In this document: positions 7,196-15,330 of the stretch, one piece after another | How the letters are laid out: each line of letters opens with the position of its first letter | Position numbering within the stretch: position 1 is the first letter of the stretch | Assembly: GCA_023446155.1 (NCBI GenBank) | Contig: JAEXIT010000018.1 | Coordinates: forward strand, 62,001-126,000 | DNA: 64,000 nucleotides | Reading direction: 5' to 3' | DNA from: Bacteroidota bacterium | GTDB taxonomy: Bacteria > Bacteroidota > Bacteroidia > Flavobacteriales > Flavobacteriaceae | Program-made: the position numbers and the translations under genes | The notes under the pieces: generated by a model | Seen by the model: the letters and a program-made list of their open reading frames with translations, nothing else | Databases searched by the model: none | Told to the model about the DNA's origin: nothing

Positions 7196-9709
7196 ATGAG
7201 GAAATTATCTTACGCACTATATCTAATTTTTATCTTTTCTATAGGATTACAGGCGCAGACAAAGGTGACCGGTACGGTTTATGACGAAATGAACGAACCG
7301 ATGCCATTTGCAAGTGTTTATTTTAAAGGAACTACGATTGGGGTTACAACCAACGAAAACGGAAAGTTTACCTTGTCGTCCGATACTACTCAAAAAGTGT
7401 TGGTGGCTTCTTTTGTGGGATATACCAATCAGGAAGTGGTTCTTAAAAGTGAGGTGACCGAAAACTTAAAAGTCCGATTAACAATTGGACAGGAGTTACA
7501 AGAAGTGCTTATTGTAAATAAACCGAAAAAACACTTATCCAAAAAGGAAAACCCGGCCTATCGTATCCTACAGGGAATCTGGGCGAATAAAAAGAAAAAT
7601 GGCGTGAAACTGGCAAAAGCCTACGACTACGAACGCTATTCATCCATTAGTCTTGGTTTGAGTAATCTCGATAGTGTTTTTCTACGTAAAATTGTAGGGA
7701 ATGGATACGATTCCGTTGCGGCAATTGTAAAAGAAGAACGCCGTCAGAATAAATTTATCGTACCGGTATACATGAAAGAAACCAATGAACATGTATATGG
7801 AAACAACCTACTGAACAAAGAACGAATCGATATGGAAGCCGAAAGAAGTACCGGGCTCAATCAGCGTGGTTTTATCTTCGATCGGATCAGTAATACGTTT
7901 ACAACTATTGATGTGTATGAGGACGATATTGTAATCCTGAACAAAGCTTTTGTCAGCCCGATTTCTACCCGCGGGTACGGCGTTTACGAATACCTTTTAA
8001 AAGATAGTATCGTCGAAGGCGGAAAAAAGACCTACCATATTTATTTCTTTCCTAGAGAATCAGCGGATCTTGTTTTTGAAGGAAGTTTTAAAGTGACCGA
8101 TAAAACCTTTGCACTGACCGAAATTTCAATGCGAACCAATAAAAATATTAACCTGAGTCTGGTGCGGAATCTGTATTTCGAAAAGTATTTCGAAACTGTA
8201 AACGATACGATGTATTTGCCAACGCGGGATTATTATGAAGGGGATTTTACATTGTTTACAAAAAATGACGATGAAAAAGGATTCTATGTGAAAAAGAATC
8301 TGGTCTATAGTGACTACACCCTCAATCAGCCTAAACCCGACGTCTTTTACGATGGTAAAATTACCCAGATTCGGGGTGATCAATTCGAAAAAGAAGATCA
8401 GTATTGGAAGTCCTTACGAGCTTCCGAACTTAAAACCGAAGAAACACGAAAGGTGATTCAGGATTTAAAGTCCAATAAAAAAGTGCGTACCGTTACCGAT
8501 ATCATTACCGTATTGTCATCGGGTTATATGGGCTTGTTCGACGGGGTTCAGGTCGGATATTTATGGCAGCTGTTGACCAATAATAATGTAGAAGGACTGC
8601 GAATCAGAGCCGGTTTTAGAACCTATAAAACCGACAATGATCGTTTCCGTGCGATGGTATATGGTGCCTACGGAACCAAAGATAAAAAGTTTAAATACGG
8701 AGCAGAAGCCAAATATTTGCTGAGTTTTAAACCGCGTATCGTAGTGGGAGCTTCCCATTTGGATGATAACCTGCAATTGGGGGGTAAACTGATCGAAACG
8801 GATGAGTTATTGCCTAAAAACCTGAATACAAACGTGATCATCGGACGTGGAGAGAATTATTTCCTGTCGCGGGTAAAACGAACTTCGGTTAATTTCGATT
8901 TCGCTTTTAGTAATAACCTGCATATGAATGTTTCTTCCGTACGCCAACAGATCAAAGCGGCCGATCCGGAGCATTTTTCTATCGATTATGCCGATCCGCT
9001 AACGGGGCAGACTCTAAGTGCGCTAACGGATTATACCAGTAATATATCCCTGATCTATACGCCGGGTCGCTATGTATACGGTTTTGGTGTGGATCAGAAA
9101 TTGGGAACAACGTTATATCCAACGATTATTCTGAAATATATCCGCGGAAATAAAGGTGTTTTTGGAGGTGATTTTGATTATAATAAAATTCAGATGTCGG
9201 TGAATAAACCGATTTTCCTGAGTAATTTCGGAACCCTGAAAACCAATATCGAATTCGGAAAAGTATTCGATGCGGTTCCATTGCCATTGTTAAATCCGAT
9301 TACAGCCGATCAGACGTTTTCTGTAGTGCCGAATTCGTTCTCCTTATTAAACTATTACGATTTTGTGACCGATACTTATCTGGCAGCGCATTTTGAACAC
9401 CATTTTAACGGGCTTATCATGAACCGTATTCCACTGATCAAAAAACTAAAATGGCGCAGTTTGATTTTCTACCGATTTGCCTATGGTAGTATCTCGCAGA
9501 AAAATATCGATATGAACCGTTCGTTTATCGCCTATCAGGCACCATCGGATAAAGTGTATAGCGAATATGGATTCGGATTCGAAAACATCGGTTACGGAAA
9601 CTTCCGCCCGTTCCGTGTTGATTTTATCTGGAGAAACGATTTTACTGCAGTGAATGGAAAACAATCGCCTGGCTTTGGAGTGCGTTTCGGCTTTATCCCG
9701 GAATTCTAA
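7196..9709 (+). CDS. DUF5686 outer-membrane protein with carboxypeptidase-like regulatory domain
   Basis: About 837 residues. A signal peptide (MRKLSYALYLIFIFSIGLQAQ) precedes a CarboxypepD_reg-like beta-sandwich at about residues 22-95 (VTGTVYDEMNEPMPFASVYF ... NENGKFTLSSD). A long DUF5686 region predicted as an outer-membrane beta barrel follows, with many alternating aromatic strands and a C-terminal GVRFGFIPEF ending in Phe. The substrate is unknown. The ATG at 7196 was preferred over an in-frame TTG six bases upstream, which lies against the pdhB terminator T run and would spoil the signal peptide. No own promoter is obvious because the terminator abuts the start. Confidence 0.85.
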   Translation: MRKLSYALYLIFIFSIGLQAQTKVTGTVYDEMNEPMPFASVYFKGTTIGVTTNENGKFTLSSDTTQKVLVASFVGYTNQEVVLKSEVTENLKVRLTIGQELQEVLIVNKPKKHLSKKENPAYRILQGIWANKKKNGVKLAKAYDYERYSSISLGLSNLDSVFLRKIVGNGYDSVAAIVKEERRQNKFIVPVYMKETNEHVYGNNLLNKERIDMEAERSTGLNQRGFIFDRISNTFTTIDVYEDDIVILNKAFVSPISTRGYGVYEYLLKDSIVEGGKKTYHIYFFPRESADLVFEGSFKVTDKTFALTEISMRTNKNINLSLVRNLYFEKYFETVNDTMYLPTRDYYEGDFTLFTKNDDEKGFYVKKNLVYSDYTLNQPKPDVFYDGKITQIRGDQFEKEDQYWKSLRASELKTEETRKVIQDLKSNKKVRTVTDIITVLSSGYMGLFDGVQVGYLWQLLTNNNVEGLRIRAGFRTYKTDNDRFRAMVYGAYGTKDKKFKYGAEAKYLLSFKPRIVVGASHLDDNLQLGGKLIETDELLPKNLNTNVIIGRGENYFLSRVKRTSVNFDFAFSNNLHMNVSSVRQQIKAADPEHFSIDYADPLTGQTLSALTDYTSNISLIYTPGRYVYGFGVDQKLGTTLYPTIILKYIRGNKGVFGGDFDYNKIQMSVNKPIFLSNFGTLKTNIEFGKVFDAVPLPLLNPITADQTFSVVPNSFSLLNYYDFVTDTYLAAHFEHHFNGLIMNRIPLIKKLKWRSLIFYRFAYGSISQKNIDMNRSFIAYQAPSDKVYSEYGFGFENIGYGNFRPFRVDFIWRNDFTAVNGKQSPGFGVRFGFIPEF

Positions 9710-9769
9710 CAGAATTGTAAGAATTTAGGCTAAAGCGTATCAAAAGCAATGCATTAAATGGAATTAAAC

Positions 9770-9799
9770 TTGCGAAAAATCAATTTTATTATACCTTTG
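9770..9799 (+). promoter_or_regulatory. Promoter of ppa
   Basis: TTG at 9770-9772, a 19-base spacer, and TACCTTTG at 9792-9799 give a near-ideal Bacteroidetes housekeeping promoter, with the ATG 32 bases further on. Confidence 0.8.
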
Positions 9800-9831
9800 C
9801 AGTCGCTTAATTTAGAACAAAAAGTATAAAA

Positions 9832-10365
9832 ATGAGTACACTTACTATTGAATCATTCGATGCGTTTATCGAAATCCCAAGAGGAAGCAGAAATAAATAC
9901 GAATACGACTTTGAACAAAAGAGAATCCGTTTTGACAGAATGTTATATTCGGCCATGTTTTACCCGGCTGATTACGGATTTATTCCTGAAACATTAGCCT
10001 TGGATGGTGATCCGCTTGATGTTTTGGTATTGTTCACGGAGCCTTCTGTTCCGGGATGTCTGGTTGAGGTAAAGCCAATCGCTGTTTTTAAAATGGCTGA
10101 TGATAAAGGTCCGGATGAGAAAATCGTTTGTGTGCCGGTATCCGATCCGATTATGAATAAATTAAACGATATCTCCGATATCAATGTTCATACGGTAAAA
10201 GAAATCGAACATTTCTTCGAAGTGTACAAAGATTTGGAAAACAAAAAAGTAGATGTACAAGGATGGGGCGATGTGAAAGAAGCACAAGCCATGATCGACG
10301 AATGTGCCAAACGTTTCCAGGAATTGGATCAGGCAAAAAAAGACAGCTATTCGATTAAATTATAA
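9832..10365 (+). CDS. ppa: Inorganic pyrophosphatase
   Basis: A 177-residue family I soluble inorganic pyrophosphatase, which hydrolyses pyrophosphate and pulls biosynthetic reactions forward. The signature FYPADYGFIPETLALDGDPLDVLVL (quoted in parts: YPADYGFIP and DGDPLDVLVL) carries the metal-binding aspartates. EIPRGSRNKYEYDFEQKRIR near the start is the usual substrate-binding segment. Length matches bacterial enzymes. It is flanked by its own strong promoter and terminator, so it is monocistronic. Confidence 0.96.
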   Translation: MSTLTIESFDAFIEIPRGSRNKYEYDFEQKRIRFDRMLYSAMFYPADYGFIPETLALDGDPLDVLVLFTEPSVPGCLVEVKPIAVFKMADDKGPDEKIVCVPVSDPIMNKLNDISDINVHTVKEIEHFFEVYKDLENKKVDVQGWGDVKEAQAMIDECAKRFQELDQAKKDSYSIKL

Positions 10366-10370
10366 TATCA

Positions 10371-10397
10371 AAAGCCTCATGTATATGAGGCTTTTTT
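10371..10397 (+). terminator. Terminator of ppa
   Basis: Arms AAAGCCTCAT (10371-10380) and ATGAGGCTTT (10385-10394) form a 10-bp stem with a 4-base loop, followed by a T run to 10397. Confidence 0.9.
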
Positions 10398-10484
10398 TAT
10401 GGATTTTAAGTAATTTTAACAGCATGATAAGCATGGATCGTATATCGGTTTGTGTTTTTGTTGTTTTAGAGATAATCGTAAAGT

Positions 10485-11483
10485 ATGGCAAACAGAAGAA
10501 ATTTTATCAAAACAACGGCTATCGCTTCGATGGCTGTGGCGTTACAAGCTTTCGGAAAAAAAGAAGAACCGGAAGCCGGACTTGTTTCTAATGGGACGGT
10601 TCGTAAACCAATTGTACTGTCGACCTGGCGTTTTGGGATTCCGGCAAATGAAGCCGCTTGGGAAATCCTGAAAAACAAAGGTCGTGCACTCGATGCTGTT
10701 GAAGCCGGTGTACGTGTTCCCGAAGGGGATCCTAACGAAAGAAGTGTGGGCTATGGCGGCCGACCGGATCGCGATGGGCGCGTAACACTCGACGCCTGTA
10801 TTATGGATGAATATTCCAATATCGGATCGGTGGCCTGTCTGGAGCATATCAAACACCCTATTTCTGTAGCACGGGCGGTAATGGAAAAAACACCGCATGT
10901 GATGTTGGTGGGCGAAGGAGCACTTCAGTTTGCATTGTTACAAGGATATAAAAAAGAAAACCTGTTAACGGAACCTTCCGAAAAAGAATGGCGGGAATGG
11001 TTGCAAAACAGTAACTATAAACCGGTTGTTAATATAGAAAACCACGATACTATCGGAATGATTGCAATGGATGCACAGGGTAATCTTTCCGGTGCTTGTA
11101 CCACCAGTGGAATGGCCTATAAAATGCACGGCCGGGTAGGAGACTCGCCTATAATTGGCGCTGGCTTGTATGTCGATAATGAAATCGGTGCGGCAACAGC
11201 TACCGGTCATGGGGAAGAGGTGATCCGTATTGCGGGTTGCCATTTGGTGGTCGAGTTAATGCGACAGGGGAAATCGCCGCAAAAAGCCTGTGAAGAAGCT
11301 GTCAATCGTATTATCAAGCTTACAAAATACAGAAACAAAAATCTAAACGATATTCAGGTGGGGTTTATCGCACTCAATAAAAAAGGCGAACACGGTGCCT
11401 ATTGTATTCAAAAGGGATTTAATTATGCGAAATACGATGCAACCGGAAATAACCTACTCGATGCCAATTACTTTTTAAAATAA
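10485..11483 (+). CDS. Tat-exported N4-(beta-N-acetylglucosaminyl)-L-asparaginase
   Basis: The 332-residue product is an Ntn-hydrolase of the glycosylasparaginase type, which cleaves the GlcNAc-Asn linkage of N-glycans; a flavobacterial enzyme of this type is well known. The N-terminus carries a twin-arginine signal (N-R-R-N-F-I-K, residues 3-9), followed by a hydrophobic segment, implying folded export. Autoproteolysis would occur at D188-T189 (ENHDTIGM), making T189 the nucleophile. GGRPDRDGRVTLDACIMD and the late GAATATGHGEE loop are family features. cutC follows after one base, so the two are co-transcribed. No clean -7 box is visible upstream. Confidence 0.9.
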   Translation: MANRRNFIKTTAIASMAVALQAFGKKEEPEAGLVSNGTVRKPIVLSTWRFGIPANEAAWEILKNKGRALDAVEAGVRVPEGDPNERSVGYGGRPDRDGRVTLDACIMDEYSNIGSVACLEHIKHPISVARAVMEKTPHVMLVGEGALQFALLQGYKKENLLTEPSEKEWREWLQNSNYKPVVNIENHDTIGMIAMDAQGNLSGACTTSGMAYKMHGRVGDSPIIGAGLYVDNEIGAATATGHGEEVIRIAGCHLVVELMRQGKSPQKACEEAVNRIIKLTKYRNKNLNDIQVGFIALNKKGEHGAYCIQKGFNYAKYDATGNNLLDANYFLK

Positions 11484-11484
11484 G

Positions 11485-12159
11485 ATGAGACAACTGGAAA
11501 TAGCTTGCTTTAACCTCGAATCGGCGGTTATTGCCGAACAAGGTGGTGCCGATCGGATTGAATTATGTGACAACCTGCTTTTAGGCGGTACAACACCCGA
11601 TTTTGATGTGATTCGCGAGGCCTGTAATCGGATAAAAATTGATATCTATGTGATGATTCGCCCGAGAGGAGGCGATTTTCAGTATAGTTCGGAGGAATTG
11701 GAGCAAATGAAAGCCGAAATCATACGGATCAAAACACTACCGGTAAAAGGATTTGTTTTTGGAATATTGGATCAGGATAATAATGTTGCTATTCAAGACA
11801 ATGCGGAACTGGTACAATTGGCGCATCCGTTGCCGTGTACGTTTCACCGTGCGTTTGACGAAATTCCCGATTTGGAACAAGCGATAGACGATTTGGTGTC
11901 CTGTGGTTTTTCGACTGTACTTACGTCCGGCGGTCACTCCAATGTGGACGAAGGGGAGCGAACCTTGATGGAATTGGTTGCCTATGCCGGAAAACGCATT
12001 GCAATTATGCCCGGAGGCGGATTGCGATCGACGAATATTTTTAGGATTGCAACGCGAACGAATGCTAAGTTTTATCATTCTTCGGCGATAACCGATGCTA
12101 GCAGAATCGCCGCTATCGATGAGGTAATAGCGTTAAAAAAGAATCTGGCGGAAGTCTAG
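11485..12159 (+). CDS. cutC: CutC family protein (copper homeostasis / TIM barrel)
   Basis: A 224-residue CutC-type TIM barrel. Recognisable parts are LEIACFNLESAVIAEQGGAD, RIELCDNLLLGGTTPD, IDIYVMIRPRGGDFQYS, and GGHSNVDEG. CutC was named for copper tolerance, but its activity is still unsettled, so the label is by family only. It starts one base after the asparaginase stop. Its own stop codon (12157-12159) lies inside the first arm of a dispersed palindromic repeat (12158-12190). Confidence 0.88.
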   Translation: MRQLEIACFNLESAVIAEQGGADRIELCDNLLLGGTTPDFDVIREACNRIKIDIYVMIRPRGGDFQYSSEELEQMKAEIIRIKTLPVKGFVFGILDQDNNVAIQDNAELVQLAHPLPCTFHRAFDEIPDLEQAIDDLVSCGFSTVLTSGGHSNVDEGERTLMELVAYAGKRIAIMPGGGLRSTNIFRIATRTNAKFYHSSAITDASRIAAIDEVIALKKNLAEV

Positions 12160-12190
12160 ACCTGACAGGTTTCCAAAACCTGTCAGGTCT
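12158..12190. repeat. Dispersed palindromic repeat, copy 1
   Basis: Perfect 15-base arms AGACCTGACAGGTTT and AAACCTGTCAGGTCT flank a 3-base loop. The same core recurs at 35133-35165 and 58978-59012, always at the 3' end of a plus-strand gene. Confidence 0.85.
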
Positions 12191-12191
12191 A

Positions 12192-12231
12192 AAAACAGAT
12201 AAGGCTACCATTCGGTAGCCTTATCTGTTTT
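12192..12231. terminator. Bidirectional terminator between cutC and the deoxynucleoside kinase
   Basis: Perfect 18-base arms AAAACAGATAAGGCTACC (12192-12209) and GGTAGCCTTATCTGTTTT (12214-12231) with a 4-base loop separate two convergent genes. A and T runs on either side allow termination in both directions. The last two bases overlap the stop codon of the kinase. Confidence 0.9.
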
Positions 12232-12844
12232 AAAATAATCCGTTGATTTCTGCATCAATACGGTTAATGATATTTCCTAAATCTTCCGGGTTGTCTACAA
12301 AGTTGATATTGTCTACATCGATTATCAGTAATTTTCCTTTGGTGTAGGTCTGAATCCACGCTTCATAACGCTCGTTAAGTCGGCTCAGGTAATCGATGGA
12401 AATTGTGTTTTCATATTCCCGGCCTCTTTTGTGAATCTGAGAAACCAGATTCGGAATGGAACTGCGCAGATAGATCAACAAATCCGGTGGTGCAACCAAA
12501 CCTTCCATCAATTCAAACAGCGAGGTATAATTACCAAAATCACGATTGGTCATCAATCCCATCGCGTGTAAATTGGGTGCGAAAATATGAGCATCTTCAT
12601 AAATCGTTCGATCCTGGATGATCTTTTTTCCGCTTTCGCGAATCTGTAATACTTGTCGGAAACGGCTATTCAGGAAGTAAATCTGAAGGTTAAAAGACCA
12701 ACGGTCCATCTGATGGTAAAAATCGTCCAGATAGGGATTGTCAACCACATCTTCAAAATGTGGTTCCCATTTGAAATGTTTGGCCAAAAGTCGGGTTAAT
12801 GTCGTTTTTCCAGCACCAATGTTTCCTGCTACAGCTATATGCAT
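12230..12844 (-). CDS. Deoxynucleoside kinase
   Basis: A 204-residue P-loop kinase of the deoxyadenosine/deoxyguanosine kinase family, which phosphorylates deoxynucleosides in salvage. G7-N-I-G-A-G-K13-T is the Walker A loop. DRTIYEDAHIFA is the DR(S/T) motif of the family, and an LID-like RSSIPNLVSQIHKRGREYE segment lies around residue 125-145. The substrate preference cannot be read from sequence. Its ATG overlaps the stop of the preceding gene by one base (TAATG), implying translational coupling. Confidence 0.9.
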   Translation of the reverse strand: MHIAVAGNIGAGKTTLTRLLAKHFKWEPHFEDVVDNPYLDDFYHQMDRWSFNLQIYFLNSRFRQVLQIRESGKKIIQDRTIYEDAHIFAPNLHAMGLMTNRDFGNYTSLFELMEGLVAPPDLLIYLRSSIPNLVSQIHKRGREYENTISIDYLSRLNERYEAWIQTYTKGKLLIIDVDNINFVDNPEDLGNIINRIDAEINGLF

Positions 12845-13638
12845 TATGGTAAAGTAATTTTATAATTTCTGATTTCGTTAGTGGTAAAAGTAGCTAAAAT
12901 TTGCTCTTTATAATAAAAACTTTCAAGGCTTTTTTCGGGTAAGACTATATTTGTCGTGGCGGCATTTTCTAAGTCATAAAGAAACAAGCGGTTGTCTTTT
13001 TGAAAGAGAATCTGCTTTGGCGAAATAAATTGCAGTTTGTCAAATGCCGGAACCGGTCCTAAGAAACTTATTTTTCCGAATAGGGTCGAAGCATAGCAGT
13101 TGTTTTTGACATCAATCCAGTAAAAATAGTTGTAATCCGACTGGTATTGTTGTATCGCATCTTTAATGGGCGTTGAAATCGGCGTAAAGGTATTTTTAAA
13201 AATATCGTATAATCCCAGTTTCTGCGAATTCAGATCGAATAACCAAAGCCGATTTTGCGAAGCCAGACTCACAGCCTGTGGAAATAGTTCCGGATTGGTC
13301 TCGGAAAAATTGATCTTCTGAATTTCGTTTAACTGATTGTCGAGTAAAACCACCGCGTTGAACGTTTTGTAATACAGCACCAGCTGCAACGGATTTTGGA
13401 GGTCGACCTGTTTAATTGCGCCAAAAGAAAGGTTTCGGTACTGAAATTGTTGGTTTCGATTCACTTTTCGAAATTCGTTGTCTTTGATCGTATAGGTACT
13501 CCCAAACGGATCATTCCCAATAAAAACGGTGCCTTCCGTTGGTGTTGTTGAAAGCAATGTCGGACGAATGTCCTTCGTTTGCCCACGGCTTTGAAGACTG
13601 GTTACAAGAATCAGGAAAAAGACAATTTTCTGCATCAT
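12844..13638 (-). CDS. Secreted hypothetical protein, propeller-like
   Basis: About 264 residues, with a signal peptide starting at the tandem Met codons (13638 or 13635; MMQKIVFFLILVTSLQSRGQ). I do not recognise a named family. The body is a series of short blade-like repeats, each with a hydrophobic beta pattern and a W/Y/F-L-D/Y phrase (LWLFDLNSQKLGLYDI, NYFYWIDVKN, RLFLYDLENA), which suggests a beta-propeller or similar all-beta fold. A longer in-frame reading starting at 13734 was not used because it would bury the signal peptide. The gene is coupled to the deoxynucleoside kinase by a TAATG overlap, though a functional link is not evident. Confidence 0.65.
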   Translation of the reverse strand: MMQKIVFFLILVTSLQSRGQTKDIRPTLLSTTPTEGTVFIGNDPFGSTYTIKDNEFRKVNRNQQFQYRNLSFGAIKQVDLQNPLQLVLYYKTFNAVVLLDNQLNEIQKINFSETNPELFPQAVSLASQNRLWLFDLNSQKLGLYDIFKNTFTPISTPIKDAIQQYQSDYNYFYWIDVKNNCYASTLFGKISFLGPVPAFDKLQFISPKQILFQKDNRLFLYDLENAATTNIVLPEKSLESFYYKEQILATFTTNEIRNYKITLP

Positions 13639-13755
13639 GCCGCAAATTACAAATAAACCTTTTATAATATAAAGTGTCTTATGTAAAAATAAGGACAACT
13701 TGTAACAAAATGGGACTTTAAAAGTCTTATTCAAAAGCCAAACAAAAACAACAAG

Positions 13756-14643
13756 ATGAAAAAAACAATAGTAACAGGGATAGCACTTTTAGGTTTTGCT
13801 GTCTCGGCTATGGCCCAAAATTTCCAGGGAATGGCCGTTTATGAGTCGAAAACAACCGCTCCGGAATTTAAAATGGAAGGAAATGGTATTACGCCGGAGA
13901 TGCAAAAAATGATCCAGGAGCGTATGAAAAGAATGCTGGAAAAAACCTTTGTGATGAATTTCGACAAATCGGCTTCGATTTATAAAGAAGAAGAAAAACT
14001 CGATGCTCCGGGACAACAAGGGCCTGGGGGACGAATGATGAATTCGATGATGGGCGCCGGCGGAACCTACTATAAAAATATTAAAGATAAAACCTATACC
14101 GTAGACAAAGAGTTTATGGGAAAAGAATTTTTGATCAACGATTCATTGCCAAAACTGGAGTGGAAACTGGAAGGCGAAACCCGAAAAATTGGCGATTACA
14201 ACTGTTTTAAAGCAACGGCTGTGAAACCGGTAAGCCAATCGGATTTCCGTAATTTCAGACGAAAAAAAGAAGAAGATAAAGGCGATAAAAAAGAAGCGCC
14301 TAAAAAAGAAAAAACAACCAACTTTATGGACGATTTCGAAATGCCGAAAGAGATCACCATAACGGCTTGGTATACGCCGGATATCCCGGTAAGTCAAGGG
14401 CCGGAAAGTTACTGGGGTTTACCCGGACTAATTCTGGAAGTGAACGATGGCCGTACGGTGATTGTCTGTTCCAAAGTGGTGATGAATGCGAAAGAAAAAG
14501 TGGAAATCAAAGCGCCTAAAAATGGGAAAGTCGTAAAACAAAAAGAATACGACGATATCGTGGTGAAAAAAATGGAAGAAATGCGCGAAATGGGCGGCGG
14601 ACAAGGTCCGGGTCGTGGACAGCAAATGCGTTTCGGGCGCTAG
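13756..14643 (+). CDS. GLPGLI family protein (first paralogue)
   Basis: A 295-residue secreted protein. The signal peptide (KKTIVTGIALLGFAVSAMAQ) is followed by an all-beta body. The family-defining phrase appears here as YWGLPGLILEVNDG, preceded by ITAWYTPDIPVSQGPESYW. The C-terminus is basic and Gly/Gln/Arg rich (GGGQGPGRGQQMRFGR). GLPGLI proteins are widespread in Bacteroidetes next to barrel receptors, but their function is unknown. A second, closely similar gene lies at 16854; both share TFVMNFDK/TFVLDFDK and KEFLINDSLP/KEFLIKDTLP. The two-component genes between them are on the other strand. Confidence 0.88.
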   Translation: MKKTIVTGIALLGFAVSAMAQNFQGMAVYESKTTAPEFKMEGNGITPEMQKMIQERMKRMLEKTFVMNFDKSASIYKEEEKLDAPGQQGPGGRMMNSMMGAGGTYYKNIKDKTYTVDKEFMGKEFLINDSLPKLEWKLEGETRKIGDYNCFKATAVKPVSQSDFRNFRRKKEEDKGDKKEAPKKEKTTNFMDDFEMPKEITITAWYTPDIPVSQGPESYWGLPGLILEVNDGRTVIVCSKVVMNAKEKVEIKAPKNGKVVKQKEYDDIVVKKMEEMREMGGGQGPGRGQQMRFGR

Positions 14644-14649
14644 TCTCGT

Positions 14650-15330
14650 TTAGCAAATAAGTTTATAGCCTCTGCCTCTTACATTGATGATTTGAATGGA
14701 AGGGTCGGAGGCTAATTTTTTGCGCAATTTCGAAATAAATACATCCATACTTCTGCCGTTAAAAAAGTCATCTTTCCCCCAAATCCGTAGCAAAGCGGCC
14801 GATTTATCGAGGATTTCATTTTTGTTTTCCAATAGCAATTTTAAAACCAGTGCTTCCCGGTGCGTCAGGAAATAAGCCTGTTCATTATGAGATAAGGTTT
14901 GCTTGTTATAATTAAAATCATAAGTACCAATACGATTTTCGTCGTCGGTAGTTTGACGTGAAATCCGCCCCAATAGTGCATGAATCCGCACAATGAGTTC
15001 TTCCATACTAAACGGCTTTTTAATATAATCGTTTCCACCATAATGAAACCCGTCGACCACATCCTGTACCTGCGATTTGGCACTTAAAAACAACAAAGGC
15101 GTGGTTTTGTCGGTTTTTCGAATTTCCTGTGCCAGCGTAAAACCATCTTTCTTTGGCATCATAATGTCCAACACCACGGCATCCGGTTTTTCGGTTATAA
15201 AAGCCCGATAAGCGTCTTCACCGTTTAAACAATGGGTAACTATAAAATCACGGGTTTCCAGGCTTTCTTTGATGATCAAACCTAGTGTCGCCTCGTCTTC
15301 CGCTAATAATATGGTGATCTTAGGATTCAT
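14650..15330 (-). CDS. OmpR-family response regulator
   Basis: 226 residues: a receiver domain (about 4-120) with acidic pocket E11-D12, phosphoacceptor D55 (AVVLDIMMPKKDG) and conserved K85 (FLSAK). A winged-helix DNA-binding domain (about 130-225; LTHREALVLKLLLENKNEIL, ... VFISKLRKKLASDPSIQIIN ... GRGYKL) follows. The ATG at 15330 (MNPKITILLAEDE) matches the family start, and an upstream in-frame extension would merely translate the kinase overlap. It overlaps the 3' end of the histidine kinase by 11 bases, so the pair is translationally coupled. Likely targets are the flanking promoters with a tandem repeat at 16771-16790. Confidence 0.92.
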   Translation of the reverse strand: MNPKITILLAEDEATLGLIIKESLETRDFIVTHCLNGEDAYRAFITEKPDAVVLDIMMPKKDGFTLAQEIRKTDKTTPLLFLSAKSQVQDVVDGFHYGGNDYIKKPFSMEELIVRIHALLGRISRQTTDDENRIGTYDFNYNKQTLSHNEQAYFLTHREALVLKLLLENKNEILDKSAALLRIWGKDDFFNGRSMDVFISKLRKKLASDPSIQIINVRGRGYKLIC

